Assembly (NCBI GenBank): GCA_029945495.1
Contig: JAQSCR010000449.1
Coordinates: 1-13,417 of the forward strand
Reading direction: 5' to 3'
Origin: Pseudolabrys sp.
GTDB taxonomy: Bacteria > Pseudomonadota > Alphaproteobacteria > Rhizobiales > Xanthobacteraceae
DNA length: 13,417 nt
This document shows, piece after piece, positions 1 to 8,971 of the stretch. Position numbers and translations under genes: made by a program. The notes under the pieces were generated by a model. It was not told the origin of the DNA, made no database searches, and saw nothing but the letters and a program-made list of their open reading frames with translations. Within the stretch, counting starts at the first letter, position 1, and each line of letters begins with the position of its first letter.

Positions 1-613
1 CGAGCCGCTTCGACAGCTCGACCGCCGCTTGCGCCGACGACTGCGCCTGCGTCAGGAAGCCGGCGAGTTGGCGGCTGGCAACCGCTTCGGCATAGGCGCG
101 GCGCGCCTCGAAGCCGGTACGCAACGTCGCCTCGACCGCGCGCAGTTGCGCCTGTCGGAAGCGGTCGCTGGCGACATCGGCGCGCGCCGGCAGGGTCGCG
201 AGCGAGAGAATAGTCGCGACGATCTGCGCCTCGAGTTCGAAGCCGCCGCCGCCGGCGATGCGCGACAGGCTGAATCTGGGCGAAGGCGGCAGGCTGGCGC
301 GCACGCGCGCCGCTTCGGCAATGCCAAGCTCGTTATAGTCGGCCTGCAGGTCGCGATTGTTCAGCAGCGCGATCTGCACCGCTGCGTCGGCGTTCAGCGG
401 CCGCCTGAGCAAGGTGGCAACCGTCCGGTCGGCGGCGGCAAAGTCGTCGTCGTTTTGCAACGTGACAACATCGGCCTTCAGCGCCGGTGCGGTCATGCCG
501 CTGACGGCATCCATGCCGCCATCGCTTGAAAAGCTCGCGCAGCCACCCAACAATGCCGCGGCAAGACATGCCACGCCTGTAAAGCGTGCGAAGCGCACCG
601 AATGCGCAACCAT
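1..613 (-). CDS. TolC-family outer-membrane efflux lipoprotein (N-terminal part; runs off window)
   Basis: The reading frame is open from the ATG at 613 to the window edge (204 codons) and lacks its C-terminal half. Residues 1-25 form a lipoprotein signal: a short basic start, a hydrophobic core and the lipobox LGGC with the lipidated Cys at residue 25. The following stretch carries the TolC/OEP signature of a repeated alpha-helical barrel protein: an 'A-VQIALLNNRDLQADYNELGIAEA' type segment (about residues 78-100), then long Ala/Gln/Arg-rich helices. A strong AGGAG stands 6 nt before the ATG. Proteins of this family (CusC, CzcC, OprM type) form the outer-membrane duct of tripartite RND pumps. 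The His/Cys-rich gene 77 nt upstream on the same strand makes a metal-efflux system the best guess. Specific substrate is inference; the family call is firm. Confidence 0.88.
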   Translation of the reverse strand, partial: MVAHSVRFARFTGVACLAAALLGGCASFSSDGGMDAVSGMTAPALKADVVTLQNDDDFAAADRTVATLLRRPLNADAAVQIALLNNRDLQADYNELGIAEAARVRASLPPSPRFSLSRIAGGGGFELEAQIVATILSLATLPARADVASDRFRQAQLRAVEATLRTGFEARRAYAEAVASRQLAGFLTQAQSSAQAAVELSKRL

Positions 614-690
614 GAAAATTCTCCTGACAAAACGATCGTCGCCGCACGCCGCGTTTCACGCGGACGCGCAAGGCTTGGACAAGATCGCTG

Positions 691-1110
691 TCAGGCGATG
701 GGAGGTCGGTGGAGGGGGGCGGGTGCGCGGCCGGTCAGGCCGTTCGCGACCGCAGGCACCGAAGGCGACGCGGGCGCGAATGCGCCGAAAGTCAAGTTAA
801 CGCTATACGCAAGCGCGGACACGCAGAACAGGCCGCAGCAGTTTCCCGCATCGGCTTTGCCATCCTGGTTGGAGTGGTGATCCGGCAAGCTGCTTGGCTC
901 GTGCTGGTGAACGGCCCCATTGCCGTGCGCATGCGACATTCCGCCATGCTCGGCCGCATTCGCCATTGTATTTTTGTCTTGCAGGCAATGGAACACGGTC
1001 GGGCTATCGCCAAATGCCAGCGCCGCGGCGGGTACCACGACGCAAAACGCGTAAGCCATGGCGATCAGGATCGCCGCGCGCCGCCGCAGATTTTTGGTCA
1101 AACTATGCAT
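691..1110 (-). CDS. DUF2946-like His/Cys-rich exported protein
   Basis: 139 residues. A basic N-terminus and one hydrophobic segment (about residues 12-33, ending AAALAF) act as a signal peptide or membrane anchor. The mature part is rich in His (residues 41, 55, 60, 62, 68, 70, 78, 79), followed by the cysteines CC at 91-92 and C96, and ends in a proline-rich RPPIA tail. A small exported protein with a CC-x3-C cluster and a terminal R-P-P matches what is known as DUF2946. The family has no firmly known function but is often found beside copper and heavy-metal efflux genes. Start ATG 1110 precedes a good signal peptide, although its ribosome site is weak; the frame stays open further upstream but without signal character. 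It probably leads an operon with the TolC-family lipoprotein downstream. Metal binding is inferred from composition. Confidence 0.7.
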   Translation of the reverse strand: MHSLTKNLRRRAAILIAMAYAFCVVVPAAALAFGDSPTVFHCLQDKNTMANAAEHGGMSHAHGNGAVHQHEPSSLPDHHSNQDGKADAGNCCGLFCVSALAYSVNLTFGAFAPASPSVPAVANGLTGRAPAPLHRPPIA

Positions 1111-1257
1111 CGCGCTTTGGGCACTGATATCCGTAACGTCAAAACACCCTAACACGATCTGTTCGCGCCCGAAAATGGCCGGGTCATGGCGAAAGAGATG
1201 CTTTCCCCATTTTTGGTTTATATGGCCCGGCCTCGAAGAAATGTGTCGGCAAACGCA

Positions 1258-1282
1258 AATGCCCGGCGCGGGGCCGGGCATT
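1258..1282 (-). terminator. Intrinsic terminator after greA
   Basis: A perfect 10-bp inverted repeat (AATGCCCGGC / GCCGGGCATT) with a 5-nt loop begins 26 nt after the greA stop. In the minus-strand direction it is followed by a T-rich stretch (TGCGTTTG). This is a typical rho-independent terminator and separates greA from the DUF2946/TolC operon. Confidence 0.8.
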
Positions 1283-1307
1283 GCATGAAAAGCAGCGTCT
1301 TCAGCGC

Positions 1308-1784
1308 TTACTTCCACTCCACCTTCTTGATCTCGTAGCCCTTGGCGCCGCCAGGGGCATTGACTTCGACGACCGCGCCCTTGGCCTTGCCGATCAGCGC
1401 CTTGGCCAGCGGCGAGGTGATCGAGATGCGGCCCTTCTTGGCGTCGGCTTCCGGCTCGCCGACGATCTGCCACACCTTCTTCTCGTCGGTGTCCTCGTCG
1501 ACCAGTGTCACGGTGGCGCCGAAGGTAATCGTGTCGCCCGACAGCTTCGAGACGTCGATGATCTCGGCGCGCGCGAGCTTGTCCTGCAGCTCGTCGATGC
1601 GACCCTCGTTGAGCGACTGCTGCTCCTTGGCGGCGTGATACTCGGCATTCTCCGACAGATCGCCGTGCGAACGCGCTTCGGTGATCTGCTGAATGATGCG
1701 CGGACGCTCGGTCGATTGGCAGTGCTTGAGTTCGGCCTCGAGCGTCGTGTAGCCCGCCGCCGTCATCGGAATCTTTTCAACCAT
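1308..1784 (-). CDS. greA: Transcription elongation factor GreA
   Basis: 158 residues, the standard GreA length. GreA binds the secondary channel of RNA polymerase and stimulates cleavage of backtracked transcripts. The N-terminal coiled coil (about residues 1-75) carries the acidic tip GDLSENAEY with D42 and E45, which position the catalytic magnesium. The C-terminal FKBP-like domain (about 80-158) has the usual IxSPLAKALIGKxxGxxVEV segment. Of two nearby ATGs (1790 and 1784) the second is chosen: AGGAGG lies 9 nt before it against only 3 nt before the first, and MVEKIPMT is the family's usual start. It lies downstream of carB in the same orientation, 208 nt apart, an arrangement familiar in Rhizobiales, and ends in a strong terminator. 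Confidence 0.97.
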   Translation of the reverse strand: MVEKIPMTAAGYTTLEAELKHCQSTERPRIIQQITEARSHGDLSENAEYHAAKEQQSLNEGRIDELQDKLARAEIIDVSKLSGDTITFGATVTLVDEDTDEKKVWQIVGEPEADAKKGRISITSPLAKALIGKAKGAVVEVNAPGGAKGYEIKKVEWK

Positions 1785-1880
1785 CGTCATTCTCCTCCTG
1801 GCGGGCGTCAGATCACTTGAACGCGCCGTAACGCCGCCAAGCCCTTCCACTTTTGAAAACCGTGTCGCTACTCGAAATTC

Positions 1881-1913
1881 GACTCCGGCCATGGGTTGCC
1901 CCATCCCGGAGTC
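1881..1913 (-). terminator. Hairpin between carB and greA, possible weak terminator
   Basis: In minus-strand RNA the sequence folds into an 8-bp outer helix (GACTCCGG/CCGGAGTC), a small 1x2 internal loop, a 5-bp inner helix (ATGGG/CCCAT) and a GCAA tetraloop of the GNRA class. It begins 80 nt after the carB stop and 97 nt before the greA start. Only a weak T-run (GAATTTCG) follows, so it may be a partial terminator, an RNA-processing or 3'-stabilising structure rather than a full stop. The fold is seen directly; the role is inferred. Confidence 0.4.
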
Positions 1914-1992
1914 ATGTCATTGCCCAGCCTAACGCGCGCCGCCCTTCCAGGTTCAAACTATCGCGGAAAAGCCCGCTCAGGCCAAAACCTGA

Positions 1993-5307
<3,315 letters not shown>

Positions 5308-5327
5308 TGGACTCCGGAATTCGACGC

Positions 5328-5352
5328 AAAAAAAGGGCGCGCCTGCGCGCGC
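5328..5352 (-). terminator. Intrinsic terminator in the carB leader (possible attenuator)
   Basis: Minus-strand RNA has a GCGCGC/GCGCGC 6-bp stem with a 4-nt loop, two C and then seven consecutive T (5328-5334). The T tract ends only 20 nt before the carB ATG, and the ribosome site CCGGAG falls in that gap. A promoter cannot fit between terminator and gene, so any carB transcript must read through it. A GGCGCG segment just upstream (around 5364-5369) could pair with the 3' arm and act as an anti-terminator. The terminator is seen; control by attenuation is inferred. Confidence 0.6.
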
Positions 5353-5528
5353 TTCCCCGGACCGCGCCGAGGACGTTTCCCCTCGCGCGAGCGGTGCTTA
5401 GACCATAATCGGCGGGGTGGGAAGGGTTAGCGGGAGATAAGCGGTGGATGGATAAATCGATGCATTTACGGCGGAATTCGCCGCGGCGCCGGGCCTTTGG
5501 CTGCTCGAATCCGGGCTTATGCCGGGTA

Positions 5529-5546
5529 GCCGGCCGGGAGGCCGGC
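5529..5546 (-). other. Perfect 7-bp hairpin after the zinc-ribbon gene
   Basis: GCCGGCC and GGCCGGC are separated by a 4-nt loop, starting 15 nt after the stop of the 68-residue gene. No T-run follows, so it is not a classical intrinsic terminator. It could stabilise the 3' end or mark a factor-dependent stop. The rest of the 253-nt interval to carB shows only the leader terminator and no recognisable gene. Confidence 0.35.
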
Positions 5547-5560
5547 GCAGGCGGCGGCGC

Positions 5561-5767
5561 TCACATCGCCTTCTGTTTGTGCCCGCATTCCTTGCAGTGG
5601 TACTCGACCCGGGTCTGGCCGGGCGCGGCGCTGACCTTATTGATCGCGCCGCACTTGCCGCACTTGGTTTCGATGCGGGTGTCGCCCTGCTTGATCGAAA
5701 CGGTCTTCTTCGCCATTGCCTCGCGGATCAGCCGTTCCGCCTCTTCGCGCATTTCCTGTTTCGACAT
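5561..5767 (-). CDS. Small zinc-ribbon protein (68 aa)
   Basis: The 68-residue product has an acidic/basic amphipathic N-terminal helix (MSKQEMREEAERLIREAMAK). A single treble-clef or zinc-ribbon follows, with CGKC at residues 36-39 and CKEC at 58-61, ending in a basic GHKQKAM tail. The 18-residue spacing between the CxxC pairs fits a structural zinc site. Start ATG 5767 is chosen because the protein signal begins there; the open frame extends 33 codons upstream with non-protein-like sequence. The ribosome site (GGGCGAG) is modest. Zinc ribbons of this type often bind nucleic acid or proteins, but nothing here identifies a role. It lies between the AtuA pair and carB on the same strand; function unknown. 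Confidence 0.75.
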   Translation of the reverse strand: MSKQEMREEAERLIREAMAKKTVSIKQGDTRIETKCGKCGAINKVSAAPGQTRVEYHCKECGHKQKAM

Positions 5768-5862
5768 TGCTCGCCCGCCGCGGATGAAAACCGGCTGCGT
5801 CTTACTATTCGCGCCACCCCCTGTCCATGGTGCGGATGATAGGCGCGGGGGTATCGGCGGGC

Positions 5863-6222
5863 TCAACCGACGGCGGGGCCGAGTTTGGCGTATTTCACCA
5901 GCCCGGCCGGAACCGGAATCCGCAGGCCCAGCAGGTGAAAACTCAAGGTCTTGCCGTGGGAATCGAGGTTGAGCGCCTGGGTGACGCCGCCATCGAGCAC
6001 GTCGTCGAGCACGAAATTGAGCGCGTGAATTTTCGGCAGTTCGTAGCGCTTCACGGCGCTCGGCCGGCGGTGCGCAAAGCGCGCCGCTACCGCAGCCTCC
6101 GTCACCTGCTCGACCAGCAACGGGTAGAGCGCGGGCGCGTAGGCGATAAGCGAAATATTGAGGCGGTTGCCCTTGTCGCCGGTGCGCGCATGGGCCAGCG
6201 CGTGCAATTCGAGTTCAGGCAC
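5863..6222 (-). CDS. AtuA-like C-terminal (ferredoxin-fold-like) domain protein
   Basis: 119 residues. The sequence begins PELELHALAHARTGDKGNRLNI, with the HARTGDKG motif typical of the C-terminal domain that in many organisms is fused to the AtuA/DUF1446 domain, and ends in IPVPAGLVKYAKLGPAVG. The start is GTG at 6222: GGAGG stands 6 nt before it, and the GTG lies inside the last codons of the upstream gene, giving an 8-nt overlap (GTGCCTGA) and likely translational coupling. The frame continues open far upstream, but that part is the shadow of the AtuA gene. It almost certainly works as the second subunit or domain of the preceding protein. Confidence 0.82.
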   Translation of the reverse strand: MPELELHALAHARTGDKGNRLNISLIAYAPALYPLLVEQVTEAAVAARFAHRRPSAVKRYELPKIHALNFVLDDVLDGGVTQALNLDSHGKTLSFHLLGLRIPVPAGLVKYAKLGPAVG

Positions 6223-7576
6223 GGCGCGCCTCCATGATCTCGACCTTGGCCTTGACCGCGTCGCGCGGGACGAAGCAGGAGGTCGCGGCGATGCGTGGCC
6301 GCAGCGACAGGCGAATGCCGCCGCCGGCGGCGGGGCCGGCGCAATACAGCGCCTCGACTTCCTGCAGGCCGCGCTCGACCAGCGCCGTGTCGTTGCCGGC
6401 AAAGGCGACACGCAGGCGCACGTCGCTCGACGGTTCGGCCGGCCACTGGTCGGGATCGTCGAACGCGCGGCCGTCATCGTCAGCGAGCACGCTGAGCACG
6501 CCGATAATGTCGCAGCGAATGCGGATATCCTTCGGGCTGCGCTTCTTCACGATATCGGCGGCAAGCCTGGCGCGCGCCAGCGCATTCGGCCCGTAATAGG
6601 AGATTTCGCCTTCGGCGATGAAACCGCCGTCGTAGCAGACCGTGACTTTCAGTGTGTCCGGCCGCCGGTGTCCGGTGATGCCATCGACGCGCACGCGGTC
6701 GTGACCGAGTTCGACGATTGCCGCATTGCTGATGTCGGCGGCGACGTCGGGCGTCAGGTAGGCCGCCGGATCGTGCACCTCGTACAGCAGTTGCTCGGCG
6801 ACGGTGCGGCGGTCGACCAGGCCGCCGCCCTGCGCCTTGCCGATGATGAATTGCCCGCTGCGTTCGATCGCGGCGATCGGATAGCCGATATTCTCCGGCT
6901 GCGGCACATCCTTGAAACCGGGATCGGCGAAATAGCCGCCGGTAACCTGCGCGCCGCATTCGAGCAGGTGGCCGGCCATGGTGCCCTGGCCGAGGCGATG
7001 CCAGTCGTCATAGGCCCAGCCGAAAGCGTGAATGAGCGGCGCTAGGGTCAGCGACGGGTCGGCGACCCGGCCGGTGACGACGATGTCGGCGCCTTCGCCG
7101 AGTGCCTCGACGATGGGCGCGGCGCCAAGATAGGCGTTGGCGGAGACAAGCAATTTGCTGTCCGGCAGGTCGTCGGTTGCGGCGCGCAGCACTTCGATGC
7201 CGTCGGGGCCGAGCATGTCGTCGCCGGTGACGACGCCGATCCGCGCCGGTGTGCCTAATTCCGACGCCAGTTCGGCGATCAACTTCGCCGCCGCCGGCGG
7301 ATTGCCGGCGCCGAAATTGCCGATGATGGCGATTTTGGCGTCGACGCAGTCCTTGAGCACCGGCGTCAATAACGCCTTGAGTTTGGGCTCATAACCGAGG
7401 TTCGGATTTTCGCGGCGGCGCAATTGCGCGAGCGCCAATGTCCGCTCGCCGAGTGTTTCGAAAATGATGGCGGCCTTTTCGCCCGACGCGCGCAGATCGC
7501 GCACCACGGCAATGGGTGCATCGATGCGGTCGCCGGAATAGCCCGCGCCGGCGCCGATCAGCATTCGCTCCGCCAT
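6215..7576 (-). CDS. Acyclic terpene utilisation AtuA family protein (DUF1446)
   Basis: 453 residues, the expected size of the stand-alone AtuA/DUF1446 domain. Recognisable segments are the N-terminal MLIGAGAGYSGDRIDAP, IGNFGAGNPPAAAKLI near residue 85-100, VVTGRVADPSLTLAPLIHAFGW near 165-185, GHLLECGAQVTGGYFADPG near 200-220 and SPKDIRIRCDIIGV near 340. In Pseudomonas AtuA is needed for growth on citronellol-type acyclic terpenes, but its enzymatic step is not settled and most homologues sit in other catabolic settings. The first ATG (7576) is preferred because AGGGGA lies about 7 nt upstream; a second ATG at 7564 is possible. No acyl-CoA carboxylase or other terpene genes are nearby, so the substrate here is unknown. 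Coupled by overlap to the C-terminal-domain gene. Confidence 0.88.
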   Translation of the reverse strand: MAERMLIGAGAGYSGDRIDAPIAVVRDLRASGEKAAIIFETLGERTLALAQLRRRENPNLGYEPKLKALLTPVLKDCVDAKIAIIGNFGAGNPPAAAKLIAELASELGTPARIGVVTGDDMLGPDGIEVLRAATDDLPDSKLLVSANAYLGAAPIVEALGEGADIVVTGRVADPSLTLAPLIHAFGWAYDDWHRLGQGTMAGHLLECGAQVTGGYFADPGFKDVPQPENIGYPIAAIERSGQFIIGKAQGGGLVDRRTVAEQLLYEVHDPAAYLTPDVAADISNAAIVELGHDRVRVDGITGHRRPDTLKVTVCYDGGFIAEGEISYYGPNALARARLAADIVKKRSPKDIRIRCDIIGVLSVLADDDGRAFDDPDQWPAEPSSDVRLRVAFAGNDTALVERGLQEVEALYCAGPAAGGGIRLSLRPRIAATSCFVPRDAVKAKVEIMEARRA

Positions 7577-7675
7577 CCGCGTTTCCCCTTGCGCCCTGAT
7601 GCGCGGGCGCAGTCTCGGGCGGTCGGTCGGGGAAAGTCAACGCGCGGAAAGCTATCGCCGCTAAAGTGGAAAGAT

Positions 7676-7751
7676 TGGAGGCCCGGCCTGGAATTGAACC
7701 AGGCTGGAAAACCTTGCGGGGTTCTCTGCGTAATCTCTCCGCCACCGGGCC
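7676..7751 (-). tRNA. tRNA-like element with aberrant D and anticodon arms (possible pseudo-tRNA)
   Basis: It is exactly 76 nt including an encoded CCA. The 7-bp acceptor stem is perfect (GGCCCGG/CCGGGCC) with discriminator T. The T arm is classical: a 5-bp CCTGG/CCAGG stem and a TTCAATT loop. T8, A14, G15 and A21 are conserved. The D stem is 3 bp (GCG/CGC), but its loop GAGAGATTA lacks the G18-G19 pair. In standard numbering positions 34-36 read CGC, but position 33 is C instead of the invariant U and pair 30-40 is mismatched. The more stable fold is a 7-bp stem (GAGAACC/GGTTTTC) with a 6-nt loop. It therefore cannot decode normally. It could be a pseudogene, a non-decoding tRNA-like RNA, or a former integration site. 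Confidence 0.6.
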
Positions 7752-7873
7752 GTCGCCGGTTTACGCCGCGGAGCGTTGACGGAAGGTTACAGACGGCCGC
7801 CCGATACCAGTCGCCCGGTCACGCGGTTAATGCCGCCTTACCACTTCCCGGCCAATTGTCGCGATCTTCAGGC

Positions 7874-7896
7874 CGGCTTCGACAGGAACGTCATGC
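7874..7896. repeat. Left copy of 23-bp direct repeat
   Basis: Twenty-two of 23 bases match the segment at 11122-11144 in the same orientation; the only difference is G at 7886 against A at 11134. On the minus strand it reads as the codons for MTFLSKP followed here by Ala and a TGA stop at 7868-7870, with no upstream gene body. It lies 3 bp beyond the LysR stop codon and marks the left edge of the LysR–MetE-like–Bug module. Confidence 0.85.
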
Positions 7897-7899
7897 CGG

Positions 7900-8826
7900 T
7901 CAAACCGCCGGCGCGGTATGTTCGTTCGGATCGTTGTCGCGGAACCAGCGCGCTATCCAGGGCACGAACGCCTTCACCTTCGCCAGGCCGGCGAGCGAGC
8001 GCGGATAGACCGCGGTCAGCGGGCGCGACGGCAGACGATAGCGCCGCAGCAGCGGAACGAGCGAACCGGACGCCAGGTCGGCGGCGATCGCATAGCACGG
8101 AAGGATGGCGACCCCGAGCGACCGCAACGCCGCGTTCCGCAGCACGATCCCGCTGTTGGAGCGGAACGGTCCATCGATCTTGATCGAGCTGCGTTCGGCG
8201 CCCTTCTCGAACCGCCAGATGCTGTCGTTCAATTCGAGATTGAGATGCGCCAGGCAGGGATGGTTCTTGAGGTCCTGCGGACGATGCGGCTGCCCGTGCC
8301 GGCGCACATAGTCCGGCGTCGCGCAGATGACCCATTCCAAGGCGGCGATCCGCCGTGAGATCAGCGCGGAATCCCGGATGGACGAGATGCAGATTGCGAT
8401 ATCGTAGCCCTTCTCGGTGAATTCGTTCGGGCGGAACGAAAAATCCTCCAGCGACAGCGACACGTGGAAGCGCGGTTCGGCTTCGGCGAATTTAAACAGC
8501 GCGTCGGCCAGCTTCAGCTCACCGAATGATTTTGGCGCGACGATCTTCAGCACGCTCGCGTTGCGATCGCGATAGCGCGCGAAATCCTGCTCGCGTTCGA
8601 GCTCGCGAAACACCCGCTCGCAGAATTTCAGATAAGTCTGCGCTTCCTCGGTCGGCACCACGTTGCGGGTGGAACGGCTGAGCAGCGTGAAGCCGAGGTG
8701 GCGTTCGAGTTCGATGATATGTCGCGAAATCAACGCGCGCGACACGCCGAGCTGACGTGCGGCGGACGAGAAATTGCCCGCGTGCATGACGCGGACGAAA
8801 CTGCGCATCGCCTTCAGACGGTCCAC
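7900..8826 (-). CDS. LysR-family transcriptional regulator
   Basis: 308 residues, the usual LysR size. The N-terminal winged helix-turn-helix covers about residues 1-60 (FVRVMHAGNFSSAARQLGVS, then RALISRHIIELERHLGFTLLSR). A linker helix follows, and the periplasmic-binding-like effector domain runs from about 90 to 295 (FHVSLSLEDFSF, YDIAICIS). The start is GTG at 8826, with AAAGG about 6 nt upstream; an internal ATG at 8808 would cut into the DNA-binding domain. It is transcribed divergently from the MetE-like and Bug genes, the standard arrangement for a LysR activator of its neighbour. The intervening 145 nt contain a T-N11-A site. The inducer is unknown. The C-terminus ends 3 bp before a direct-repeat copy. 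Confidence 0.94.
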   Translation of the reverse strand: MDRLKAMRSFVRVMHAGNFSSAARQLGVSRALISRHIIELERHLGFTLLSRSTRNVVPTEEAQTYLKFCERVFRELEREQDFARYRDRNASVLKIVAPKSFGELKLADALFKFAEAEPRFHVSLSLEDFSFRPNEFTEKGYDIAICISSIRDSALISRRIAALEWVICATPDYVRRHGQPHRPQDLKNHPCLAHLNLELNDSIWRFEKGAERSSIKIDGPFRSNSGIVLRNAALRSLGVAILPCYAIAADLASGSLVPLLRRYRLPSRPLTAVYPRSLAGLAKVKAFVPWIARWFRDNDPNEHTAPAV

Positions 8827-8837
8827 GGCTTGGCCTT

Positions 8838-8857
8838 TGTCAACTGTTCTGCGACAG
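8838..8857. promoter_or_regulatory. Candidate LysR operator (T-N11-A box)
   Basis: TGTC and GACA are separated by exactly 11 nt, giving the dyad expected for a LysR-type recognition site. A second nested dyad CTGT-N6-ACAG lies inside it. It sits 12 nt before the LysR GTG and about 115 nt before the MetE-like start, a position suited to autorepression and remote activation. No confident -35/-10 pair was recognised around it. Confidence 0.45.
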
Positions 8858-8971
8858 TCATGTGCATAATCAGCACTTTCATCGGCCGGCCGTCAATCCT
8901 AGGCTTACTGCAACAAAGAGGCCGCGCCCGAGAGGGCTGCGGCCGACAAGCAAGTCAGGGAGTGTTGCGCC

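Larger units (their letters stand above)
7577..7899. other. 323-nt interval without a protein gene
   Basis: Between the AtuA-like start and the LysR stop no credible coding frame is seen. The interval holds a tRNA-like element (7676-7751, minus) and one copy of a 23-bp direct repeat (7874-7896) that encodes an isolated MTFLSKPA-stop tail on the minus strand. The stretch 7577-7675 must include the promoter and leader of the AtuA pair, but no clear -35/-10 pair was recognised. Confidence 0.6.

Noticed and set aside
29..529. 166-codon plus-strand frame at the left edge
   Set aside because: Antisense to the TolC-family lipoprotein, whose signal peptide, lipobox and helical motifs are clear.
649..663. 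6-bp hairpin with a 3-nt loop between the DUF2946-like and TolC-like genes
   Set aside because: Short, with no T-run following; too weak to call a terminator or attenuator.
1111..1257. TTGACG and CATATAAA elements upstream of the DUF2946-like gene as promoter parts
   Set aside because: The two elements are not correctly spaced relative to each other or to a second hexamer, so no promoter is claimed.
5773..5862. 8-bp inverted repeat (5773-5780 and 5855-5862) spanning the leader of the zinc-ribbon gene, which could hide its ribosome site
   Set aside because: The arms are pure G/C and 74 nt apart; an 8-bp match of this kind is not surprising at this GC content and there is no further support.
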